Assembly: GCA_031283025.1 (NCBI GenBank)
Contig: JAITCP010000041.1
Span: 1-19,306, forward strand
Direction of reading: 5' to 3'
Length of the DNA stretch: 19,306 nucleotides
Origin: Spirochaetaceae bacterium
GTDB lineage: Bacteria; Spirochaetota; Spirochaetia; Treponematales; Breznakiellaceae
Part shown: positions 13,309 to 19,306 of the stretch, piece after piece
Layout: every line of letters begins with the position of its first letter
How positions within the stretch are numbered: position 1 is the stretch's first letter
Made by a program: the position numbers and the translations under genes
Notes under the pieces: generated by a model
What the model was told of the DNA's origin: nothing
Seen by the model: the letters and a program-made list of their open reading frames with translations, nothing else
Database searches by the model: none

Positions 13309-14856
13309 TCACTCCTCAGATTCACTGCGGCAGCTTCTAAAGGGCATTGCCGGCAGCCCGTTTTTTGCATAAAGCGGCGTGGGGCCGAATTTTATCCAGG
13401 CGTAACGCGCCCGGCAAGGCCGCGCCGCTTTATCCGAACTGAGGATTACGCAGCCACCGTCAATCTGCGCCCTGGCGGGAAAGTAGGGGCCCTTTGCGGC
13501 GGCGATTTCAAATCCCGCAGCTTCGCCCCGGAATTCCAGGCCGCTTTCCGCATTATCAAAATGGAGGCGCAGGCTGCCGTCATGAGCTTCCGCCCAGGAA
13601 AACACCGGCCCATCCGCCTCTACGTTTTTACCGTACACTTTTTTCAGGGCATGGAGGGCTAGGCGGTAACCCACCGTCTGTTTGTCCAGCGGATGAATAT
13701 TGTCGTACTCACCACAATCAATTATGACCGCCATGCCGGAATTGGCTATTGCAAGCGAGGCGCGGTACTGGTTTTCCCGCAGGATGCACCAGTTTTTGGA
13801 GGGAATGCCCGCTTCCACTTCTTCCCGCGACGCATACATTGGCAGTTGGACAAAAAGGAAAGGCAGGCGTTCATCGCCCCAGGCAGAGCGCCATTCATCA
13901 ACAAGGTAGTACATCATTTCGGCGTAATCGGCGGCGCGGAGATCATCCTCCTCGCCCTGATAATACAAAAAACCCTTAAGCGCATAAGGGGCTACGCGCC
14001 GTATCCGGGATTTGTACAAATTGGCCGGGCAATAGGGGCTGGTATTCCCCGCAGGCTGGGGCCAGGGGCAGGGACCACATTCCTTGTTCAGCGTTTCCTG
14101 GCTTATATCCGGCTCTTTTTCCCGCCGGGAGCGAATACGTTCGTCCCATGCCCGCCACTCGGCAGAGTACGCTTCCATTTCCGCATTGTATTGGGCATCG
14201 GTTTTGCCGCCGACTTTAGCGGCATAATCATCCAGAAAACGCTGCCCGGCGCGGCTGCGTTCAAGCTGTTCCTTGCTCATCCATGTACTGATCGAGGTTC
14301 CGCCCCAGGAACAGTTGATAATGCCGATGGGGATATTCAAGTCCGCGTTGATTTTCCGTGCAAAGAAATAAGCCGCCGCGCTCAACACGGAAGCGGTATC
14401 CGGCGCGCAAACCTGCCATTTTGCCCGCGCTTCTTCATGAAAATAATCTTCGTCAACAACGGTGCGTTTTACTACGTGGAAAAAACGAATATTGCCGTTG
14501 GCACAGGCGGCAAGTTCGGCTTCTCCGTTCCGGCAGTTTCCGATCTCCATTTCCATGTTGCTTTGTCCGCCGGCAAACCATACGTCGCCGGTAATTACAT
14601 TGCGGAAACGAATTTCGTCACTGCCGTCATTTAAGACAAGCTCGCCGCTCATGCCGGGGACAAGCGGCGGCAGGAAAAGTTTCCAGTCAAGACCATGCAC
14701 TACGGTTGCGGCGGAAACTGTTTCTCCGCCGCTTTCCCAGGAAACACGGACAGTACTGCCGATGTCTCCCGATCCCCAAATGGGAACCGGCTTACCGCAC
14801 TGCAAAACCATATTGTCGCTGAATACCGGCGCCGCCTGCAGCACAAGACGTATCAC
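13309..14856 (-). CDS. SGNH-type O-acetylesterase (sialate O-acetylesterase family), probably cytoplasmic
   Basis: A 515-aa carbohydrate esterase that should remove O-acetyl groups from sugars. N-terminal beta-sandwich with PVFSDNMVLQ, then the SGNH core: nucleophile Ser99 in GDVWFAGGQSNMEM, SWGGTSISTWM (oxyanion region, about 183-193), FLYYQGEEDD (about 297-305), and the Asp/His pair in EYDNIHPLDK (Asp385, His388). Start chosen is GTG 14856: AGGA stands 7 nt upstream and the GH130 stop is 2 nt before. A TTG at 14883 would add nine residues overlapping GH130. Neither start gives a signal peptide, unlike most sialate esterases. Together with its position between GH130 and GH26, this points to cytoplasmic deacetylation of imported manno-oligosaccharides rather than sialic acid; the substrate is inference. 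Confidence 0.88.
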   Translation of the reverse strand: MIRLVLQAAPVFSDNMVLQCGKPVPIWGSGDIGSTVRVSWESGGETVSAATVVHGLDWKLFLPPLVPGMSGELVLNDGSDEIRFRNVITGDVWFAGGQSNMEMEIGNCRNGEAELAACANGNIRFFHVVKRTVVDEDYFHEEARAKWQVCAPDTASVLSAAAYFFARKINADLNIPIGIINCSWGGTSISTWMSKEQLERSRAGQRFLDDYAAKVGGKTDAQYNAEMEAYSAEWRAWDERIRSRREKEPDISQETLNKECGPCPWPQPAGNTSPYCPANLYKSRIRRVAPYALKGFLYYQGEEDDLRAADYAEMMYYLVDEWRSAWGDERLPFLFVQLPMYASREEVEAGIPSKNWCILRENQYRASLAIANSGMAVIIDCGEYDNIHPLDKQTVGYRLALHALKKVYGKNVEADGPVFSWAEAHDGSLRLHFDNAESGLEFRGEAAGFEIAAAKGPYFPARAQIDGGCVILSSDKAARPCRARYAWIKFGPTPLYAKNGLPAMPFRSCRSESEE

Positions 14857-14858
14857 AA

Positions 14859-15851
14859 CTACATCCTGTTCGCCTTTACCCAATCGACAATTTCATCAAT
14901 TTTGCCAAAGACCAGGCCCGTTACCGTATCGGCACAGCCGTAGTAGATTGCAAGTTTGCCGGTATCCTTATCCACAAGCGCCGCGCAGGGGAAGGTTACA
15001 TTCGGCACATCGCCGGCCAGTTCGTATATCTCGCGGGGGTTGATGATATAGGGCCGGGCGCGGGCTGTTACCTGCCAGGGTTTTTCCAAATCGAGCAGGG
15101 CCGCGCTGAATGAATACACAAAACCGTTGCAGCTTGTCAACACGCCGTGGTAGAACAACAGCCAGCCTTCCGTAGTTTCTATGGGGCAGGGCCCCGCGCC
15201 GACCTTGGTACTCTGCCAGCCGCCGGAGGGAGACATAACATGGCGGTGCTTCCCCCAGTATGTCAAGTCCGGGCTTTCTGAATAGAAAATATCGCCAAAG
15301 GGAGTGTGTCCCGAATCGCTGGGGCGGCTGAGCATGGCGTAGTTCTTGCCTATCTTCCGGGGAAAGAGCGCCCCATTGCGGTTGTAAACCATCATGGGGT
15401 TTTCCATTTGGTAAAATTTTTCAAAATCGTAAGTGTAGCCCATGCCAAGGCTTGCGCCGTGGTAGCCGTTGCACCAGATAACATACCAGCGGTCTTCAAC
15501 AAAAATAACGCGTGGATCGTACTTGTAATCGGAATCGGGCAATTCGGGATCGATCTTGATAAATTCGATGGGATGATCTTCAATTTGCCAGTTAATGCCG
15601 TCTTTGCTTTTCCCCGCGTGAATATCCATGTGCCGCGAAGTATCGTCGCAGCGGAAGACGCCGGCAAAGCCGTCTTTGAACGGAACAACCGCACTGTTAA
15701 AAATGCTGTTGGAATACGTTGTTAAATTCCTGGGTATGATGGGATTGCGGGAATACCGCCACATCAATTCTTTTTTTGGATCACTGGATGCCGGCCTGTC
15801 CTCCCAGGGAATATTCGGCAGGCTGTTTCCGTTCACTATAAGACGGCTCAT
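14859..15851 (-). CDS. GH130 beta-mannoside phosphorylase
   Basis: A 330-aa cytoplasmic enzyme of family GH130, which cleaves beta-mannosides with phosphate to release mannose 1-phosphate, saving ATP. Family motifs: WRYSRNPIIPRN, SNSIFNSAVVPF, GVFRCDD (about 65-70), RHMDIHAGKSKDGINW, and YDPRV (111-115), whose Asp112 is the likely general acid. The motif set looks closest to manno-oligosaccharide phosphorylases (subfamily 2) rather than mannosyl-glucose phosphorylases, but the subfamily is from memory only. No signal peptide. ATG 15851 follows AAGGGG by 5 nt. The 132-bp gap to the binding-protein gene upstream is wholly filled by a hairpin repeat element, so its expression may differ from that of the transporter. 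Its stop is 2 nt before the esterase start. Confidence 0.93.
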   Translation of the reverse strand: MSRLIVNGNSLPNIPWEDRPASSDPKKELMWRYSRNPIIPRNLTTYSNSIFNSAVVPFKDGFAGVFRCDDTSRHMDIHAGKSKDGINWQIEDHPIEFIKIDPELPDSDYKYDPRVIFVEDRWYVIWCNGYHGASLGMGYTYDFEKFYQMENPMMVYNRNGALFPRKIGKNYAMLSRPSDSGHTPFGDIFYSESPDLTYWGKHRHVMSPSGGWQSTKVGAGPCPIETTEGWLLFYHGVLTSCNGFVYSFSAALLDLEKPWQVTARARPYIINPREIYELAGDVPNVTFPCAALVDKDTGKLAIYYGCADTVTGLVFGKIDEIVDWVKANRM

Positions 15852-15860
15852 ATTTACCCC

Positions 15861-15982
15861 TTAGGCTTTTCCAAAACTTCAGTTTTTGGAAAAGCTACCT
15901 CTGTTTTAATAGAAAAACTGGCCTTTTGGACAGTTTTTCTAAAGCCATTTTCCAAAACTAACCAAGTTTTGGAAATGGCTCC
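15861..15982. mobile_element. Three-hairpin palindromic repeat element, copy 2 (inverted)
   Basis: The inverse of the element at 3676-3789. Hairpins: 15866-15894 (11-bp arms CTTTTCCAAAA), 15911-15940 (AGAAAAACTG..CAGTTTTTCT) and 15943-15980 (AGCCATTT, one bulge, then CCAAAACT..AGTTTTGG). The end TTAGGCTTTTCC matches TGAGACTTTTCC of copy 1 at 10 of 12. No target duplication is clear. It occupies the whole space between the binding-protein stop (15984) and the GH130 ribosome site, and would be transcribed within the operon as three strong RNA hairpins, without a T-run typical of termination. Confidence 0.72.
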
Positions 15983-15983
15983 C

Positions 15984-17342
15984 TCACTTTAAGATAATAC
16001 CGTTTGTATCTTCAATCAAGGCATCCCATGTTTGAGAAACAATTTCAACAAGCTGGGAAGGATCGCCTTCATGCCACCACATTGCCCAGGCAATGTCGCC
16101 GCGTTCCAGGCCGGGAATGTTGACATAGTTTTTCCAGACACTGTATTTTGGATCCCGAATCATGGCGATTGTTTCATCGACAGCGCGGGAATCCCGGTAC
16201 TGGTTATAAAACCCGTCTTTCCACGCATTGGGATCATCGTCAACGGGGGTGTACCAGAGCTGTACGGCATAAAGAATGCTGTCAACCTGCTCCTTGGTAT
16301 AAGTTGAAGGAATAACCATTACGTTTTCATCGGTATAGACGCGGTAATCGTCAACTCTGGGCCCTTTGGGGAACAACACCATGCCCCAATCGTCGGTCAT
16401 GTTCTGCAGTTCATTGGTAACCCACTGGGGTTCTATCCGCATGGCTACTTTCCCGTCAAAGAACATGGCCTTATACCAGTCCCAGTTGGAAATCTCCGGC
16501 CTGGGCATCAGAACGCCTTCGGTCTTTAGCCTCATAGCAAATTGCAGGGCTTCCAAAAATTCCGGCGTGTTAGTGCCGTTAACAAACAAACCATTAGAGT
16601 CTCTTTCCACGTAATTGGCCCCGTTGCTGGCAATTATCGCGTCGAGAACTTCTGTAGACAAATCATGCGTCATGGCATAAGTGTCAATAATACCGTCGTT
16701 GTTTATATCACGGGTAAGTTTTTTTGAAAGATCAAGAAAAGCGTCCCATGTCCATGTTCCGTCTTTTTGCATATTATAGAGAAGTTCCGGATCAATGCCC
16801 GCTTCCCGGAAAAGCCGCTTGTTAAAAAATACTACAGAGGCGTGCATACTTCCCCCATAACCAATGGAAAAAGCATAAGACTTGCCGTTAAAGGTAAAAG
16901 TATCTGTAACAATCTTATTCCATTCAACCGGTTTAGTACCGGCAAAATTGACAGATTTACTGTCGCTTACCGGGTAAATCAAATTCCGGTTATACAGCGC
17001 CATTGCCCAGTTTGGCTGCAGGGCGATAACCTGCGCCGCCGGGTCTCCGGCCATGATGGAAGTTGCCGCAAGCTGCTGCATTTCACCCCAGCCGCCTATG
17101 TTTTTTTCCCGGATCGTAAATCCATAATCCTTTTGTATCTTTGTCCGGTGGGCCAGCGTTCTTTCCTCAATGTCATTGTTGGGCTTGTATGTATTAACAT
17201 CGTAATCCGCCCACCAGTTGCCGATTACAATCTCCATACCTTTAAGTTTTGCTCCCTTGCCGCATCCGCCCAATACAAAGAGCCCTGCCAGGAGTACCAG
17301 CGTAAGCATGATAACTCCAATCCATTTGGTTTTGTTCAACAT
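15984..17342 (-). CDS. CUT1-type ABC transporter solute-binding lipoprotein
   Basis: The extracellular or periplasmic receptor of a sugar ABC importer, 452 aa. A lipoprotein signal (VLLAGLFVLGGC) has a standard LGGC box with Cys27. The mature part shows a family 1 solute-binding pattern: NWWADYDVNTYKP near the start, GWGEMQQLAATSIMAGDPAAQVI, SIGYGGSMHASVVFFNKRLF, GTWTWDAFLDLSKKLTRD and AMRIEPQWVTNEL. Start ATG 17342 has GGAGG 7 nt upstream; the frame stays open to 17426 but that extension would bury the signal peptide. It follows the second permease after a 120-bp gap with an operator-like palindrome and a repeat array, so it may have its own promoter for higher expression. Ligand is probably manno-oligosaccharide, by operon context only. 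Confidence 0.93.
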   Translation of the reverse strand: MLNKTKWIGVIMLTLVLLAGLFVLGGCGKGAKLKGMEIVIGNWWADYDVNTYKPNNDIEERTLAHRTKIQKDYGFTIREKNIGGWGEMQQLAATSIMAGDPAAQVIALQPNWAMALYNRNLIYPVSDSKSVNFAGTKPVEWNKIVTDTFTFNGKSYAFSIGYGGSMHASVVFFNKRLFREAGIDPELLYNMQKDGTWTWDAFLDLSKKLTRDINNDGIIDTYAMTHDLSTEVLDAIIASNGANYVERDSNGLFVNGTNTPEFLEALQFAMRLKTEGVLMPRPEISNWDWYKAMFFDGKVAMRIEPQWVTNELQNMTDDWGMVLFPKGPRVDDYRVYTDENVMVIPSTYTKEQVDSILYAVQLWYTPVDDDPNAWKDGFYNQYRDSRAVDETIAMIRDPKYSVWKNYVNIPGLERGDIAWAMWWHEGDPSQLVEIVSQTWDALIEDTNGIILK

Positions 17343-17361
17343 TTTATTCCTCCAAAAAAAA

Positions 17362-17389
17362 TTTATCTCAAGCGCTTGCTGTTTTACAA
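17362..17389 (-). promoter_or_regulatory. Putative promoter with LacI-type operator in its spacer
   Basis: Minus strand: TTGTAA (17389-17384), 16-bp spacer, GATAAA (17367-17362); each box matches 4 of 6 consensus positions. The spacer contains the perfect palindrome CAAGCGCTTG (17369-17378), with the central CG step typical of LacI/CcpA-family operators. It stands about 20 bp ahead of the binding-protein ATG. A repressor bound here would block RNA polymerase. No LacI-family gene is in the window. Confidence 0.5.
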
Positions 17390-17421
17390 CAGGCTGTTTA
17401 TCAACAGGCTGTTCACAACAG
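17379..17421. repeat. Three tandem inverted-repeat units CTGTT-N3/4-AACAG
   Basis: CTGTT-TTAC-AACAG (17379-17392), G, CTGTT-TATC-AACAG (17394-17407), G, CTGTT-CAC-AACAG (17409-17421). The first two units repeat with a 15-bp period and each is its own inverted repeat. The array abuts the LacI-type palindrome and covers the -35 of the putative promoter for the binding-protein gene. It is non-coding. Confidence 0.6.
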
Positions 17422-17462
17422 CGCACGCATTGAAACCATCGGAACCGCCAACCAGCGGCTCT

Positions 17463-18461
17463 TTACATCTTTATTCCCGTCTGGCTTAAGCTTTCTACAA
17501 AAGCCTTTTGCGCAACCAGGTAGAGCAAAACAAGCGGGGCCAGGCACATCAGCATACCGGTGGCGATAATCGCCTGGGTATAGGCGACAGGCGCTACCGT
17601 AGCAACAGTACCGCTGACACCATATAATGAGGACCAATAATCACCAAGCCGTTCCGCAAGCCCCCTAAGGCCGCTTGCCAGCATCTTATATCTGGTTAAA
17701 AACAATGTTGAATAAAATGAATCCGTCCATTGCCACACAAAAGAAAACAGAAAACAGGAAGTAAGCATGGGGGCGGCATCAGGAAGCATAATGCGAAGAA
17801 ACGTTTTGAATCTGCCGTAACCGTCTACATAGGCGGCTTCTTCCAGCTCTTTTGGAACGCCGCGAAAATATTGCCTGAGCATAAAAATATACAACCCGCT
17901 TTTAAGCCCCATGCCCCCGGCGGAAAGCAGCCAAGTGCTTGCAAAACTGTTCAGCATATTTACAGGTTCGCCGGTAATAAGGCGAATAATGCCAAAAATG
18001 TCAAAAAAACGGAAGTTCAGGTAAAGAGGAGCCATAATGGTCTGGGGCGGCACAATAATGATCAGCATAACGCACCCAAACAGGAGATTCTTTAAGGGGA
18101 ATCTATAGCGGGCAAAACCGTAACCAGCCAGAGTACAGGAAGCAACCTGCAAAAAAGCGCTGACAATTACGATACCTAATGTTTTCAGAAGCGAAGGCCA
18201 AAAATCAAGAAGACGGCTTGTTAAGGAAAAATTGCTCAACGTAAAATGCCGGGGGATGCTTATTACCGTAGCGTCGAACAAATCATCCATTTCCATAAAA
18301 CTGACGCTGAGCTTGCTTAATAAAGGCTGCAATATAAGAAAACAAAGGCCAAAAAGAAGAACAGCCCGGCAGAATTTATAAACGCCGTTTGCTACGGCTG
18401 TTTTAAGGCGGTAATTCCCGGACAAACCGCCCCATTCCGCCAGATTTTCATTACTAGTCAT
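17463..18461 (-). CDS. CUT1 sugar ABC transporter permease (MalG/AraQ type)
   Basis: An inner-membrane permease of 332 aa. A hydrophilic N-terminus of about 30 residues precedes six hydrophobic segments (first around 33-52). The cytoplasmic EAA loop that contacts the ATPase is plain: ELEEAAYVDGYGRFKTFLRI, followed by MLPDAAPML. The ending SLSQTGIKM resembles that of MalG-like proteins. The ATG at 18461 overlaps the end of the upstream permease gene by 8 nt, so they are translationally coupled. No ATP-binding subunit is present in the window; CUT1 importers often share one general ATPase encoded elsewhere. Sugar specificity is inferred from the mannan enzymes downstream. Confidence 0.93.
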   Translation of the reverse strand: MTSNENLAEWGGLSGNYRLKTAVANGVYKFCRAVLLFGLCFLILQPLLSKLSVSFMEMDDLFDATVISIPRHFTLSNFSLTSRLLDFWPSLLKTLGIVIVSAFLQVASCTLAGYGFARYRFPLKNLLFGCVMLIIIVPPQTIMAPLYLNFRFFDIFGIIRLITGEPVNMLNSFASTWLLSAGGMGLKSGLYIFMLRQYFRGVPKELEEAAYVDGYGRFKTFLRIMLPDAAPMLTSCFLFSFVWQWTDSFYSTLFLTRYKMLASGLRGLAERLGDYWSSLYGVSGTVATVAPVAYTQAIIATGMLMCLAPLVLLYLVAQKAFVESLSQTGIKM

Positions 18462-19306
18462 AGTAATACACCTTTTTCCTTATGATCCCCAGCGCTATCC
18501 CAATAATAACAATAACTGCAAAAAAATACACCCAGGCCATGGCTGTGGAAAAGCCGTACTCCATACGCCTCATTAAGGTAACGTTTATTTTTTCCATTAC
18601 GCGGTTGTCTGTCCTGATAAAATAATCCACCACGCTATAAACTATATTGACCAGAATGAGGGAACTGACCATGGGAAAAGTGATCTTCCAGAAACATTCC
18701 CAGTTTGTGGCTCCTTCCATTTTGGCGGCTTCAAACATACTGGGGGGAATTGTCTGCAGGGCGGAAAGAAAAATAATTATCTGGATGCCGGAAGCCATTG
18801 CAATATCATAGATTTGATTTACAATGCGGAAGATATAACCCATAAAATCGCTGGCGGCGCCTTCCGTAACAAGTATGTCTTCCAGTACGCCGGTAATCGA
18901 GGTCTTCATCAAATTGCCTTCTTTTATGATTTCCGCCAGGCTGCTTAAAAGCGCATTGTTTGTTTCAAGCCCGATCATAACGCCGGAAGAAAGAATTACC
19001 GGCAAAAAGAAGACCGCCCGCGCAAAACCCCTTGCCCGGAATTCCTGATTAAGGAGCAATGCGACAAAAAGGCTGAAAATGATAACCGCCGGAACAATAA
19101 GCAGCATACGCCCTATTTCTTCAGTAAGCATACGGTTAAATTCCGAATCAATCATAAAAACTTTTTTTAAATTTTCCAATCCGGTGAACTGCATGGTAAA
19201 CCCATGCTTAACCGTATCAATTTCTACATTACTAAACACCATGCGCAGGGATTCCACGATGGGAAAAAGCATAAAAGCCAAAAAGCCAATTACAAAGGGA
19301 AGTATA
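18454..19306 (-). CDS. CUT1 sugar ABC transporter permease (MalF/UgpA type), 5' end missing
   Basis: The partner inner-membrane permease, open at the window edge: in-frame coding (ILPFVIGFLAFMLFPIVESL) continues to 19306, part of the first membrane helix, so only a short N-terminus is missing. The EAA loop reads MFEAAKMEGATNWECFWKITFP. The segment between the second and fourth helices has an extra hydrophilic stretch (LAEIIKEGNLMKTSITGVLEDILVTEG, split here as LAEIIKEGNLMK and TSITGVLEDILV) that I do not recognise. It ends with KKVYYYD and overlaps the next permease by 8 nt. First visible gene of the mannan operon; the true operon start and any regulator gene lie beyond the window. Confidence 0.91.
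   Translation of the reverse strand, partial: ILPFVIGFLAFMLFPIVESLRMVFSNVEIDTVKHGFTMQFTGLENLKKVFMIDSEFNRMLTEEIGRMLLIVPAVIIFSLFVALLLNQEFRARGFARAVFFLPVILSSGVMIGLETNNALLSSLAEIIKEGNLMKTSITGVLEDILVTEGAASDFMGYIFRIVNQIYDIAMASGIQIIIFLSALQTIPPSMFEAAKMEGATNWECFWKITFPMVSSLILVNIVYSVVDYFIRTDNRVMEKINVTLMRRMEYGFSTAMAWVYFFAVIVIIGIALGIIRKKVYYYD

Noticed and set aside
13693..14634. Long plus-strand open frame (313 codons)
   Set aside because: It lies antisense within the esterase gene, whose SGNH motifs and coupling to neighbours are clear; the plus-strand translation has no recognisable domain or ribosome site.
17379..17421. CRISPR-like array
   Set aside because: Units are only 13-14 bp with 1-bp gaps, there are no variable spacers and no cas genes.
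17343..17426. N-terminal extension of the solute-binding protein
   Set aside because: The extension reads through the repeat array and operator; ATG 17342 has a strong GGAGG and begins a proper lipoprotein signal.
16767..17489. Plus-strand open frame of 240 codons
   Set aside because: Antisense to the solute-binding protein and the operon gap; no family resemblance and no ribosome site.

Overview
The window is a bacterial chromosome segment that looks spirochaetal, most like the termite-gut Treponema group. This placement is inference, with no marker gene to confirm it. Reasons: large Cache/HAMP chemoreceptor, CHASE2 nucleotide cyclase with TPR-like tail, relaxed lipoprotein boxes (FLSC, ITDC), a LacI-regulated CUT1 sugar importer with no ATPase beside it, wood-mannan enzymes, and many small palindromic repeats. 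Genes are tightly packed, mostly on the minus strand.

Left (1-3570): minus-strand ABC-F ATPase (YbiT-like), purB and guaB (cut by the edge), purB and guaB 2 nt apart. The ABC-F gene has a promoter placed so that its mRNA would be leaderless. 3571-4055 holds a good plus-strand promoter, a three-hairpin repeat element with apparent TATA target duplications, and a decayed copy of the 5' end of the chemoreceptor gene that follows (4056-6254).

Middle (6264-12148): a CHASE2 adenylate/guanylate cyclase converges on the chemoreceptor with a 9-bp gap. Upstream of it on the same strand come a periplasmic M48 metalloprotease and an SH3b protein. Between protease and cyclase sit two insertion-like structures: an IS200/IS605-like double hairpin at the very start of the cyclase gene, and a 119-bp MITE-like element with 16-bp terminal inverted repeats and a TAAA duplication. 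The divergent gap 10515-10873 holds three DnaA-box-like sites at exact 11-bp spacing, a solo palindrome of the same MITE family with TAATT duplications, and a 28-codon ORF just ahead of an ArsB/NhaD/CitM-type membrane transporter. A bidirectional terminator follows the transporter.

Right (12187-19306): a minus-strand mannan-use operon, in transcription order two CUT1 ABC permeases (first one cut by the window edge), a lipoprotein solute-binding protein, GH130 phosphorylase, SGNH O-acetylesterase and GH26 beta-mannanase lipoprotein. The likely scheme: GH26 cuts mannan outside, the ABC importer takes up (acetylated) manno-oligosaccharides, the signal-peptide-less esterase deacetylates them in the cytoplasm and GH130 phosphorolyses them. 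A LacI-type palindrome and a striking three-unit inverted-repeat array lie just ahead of the binding-protein gene, suggesting a second regulated promoter inside the operon.
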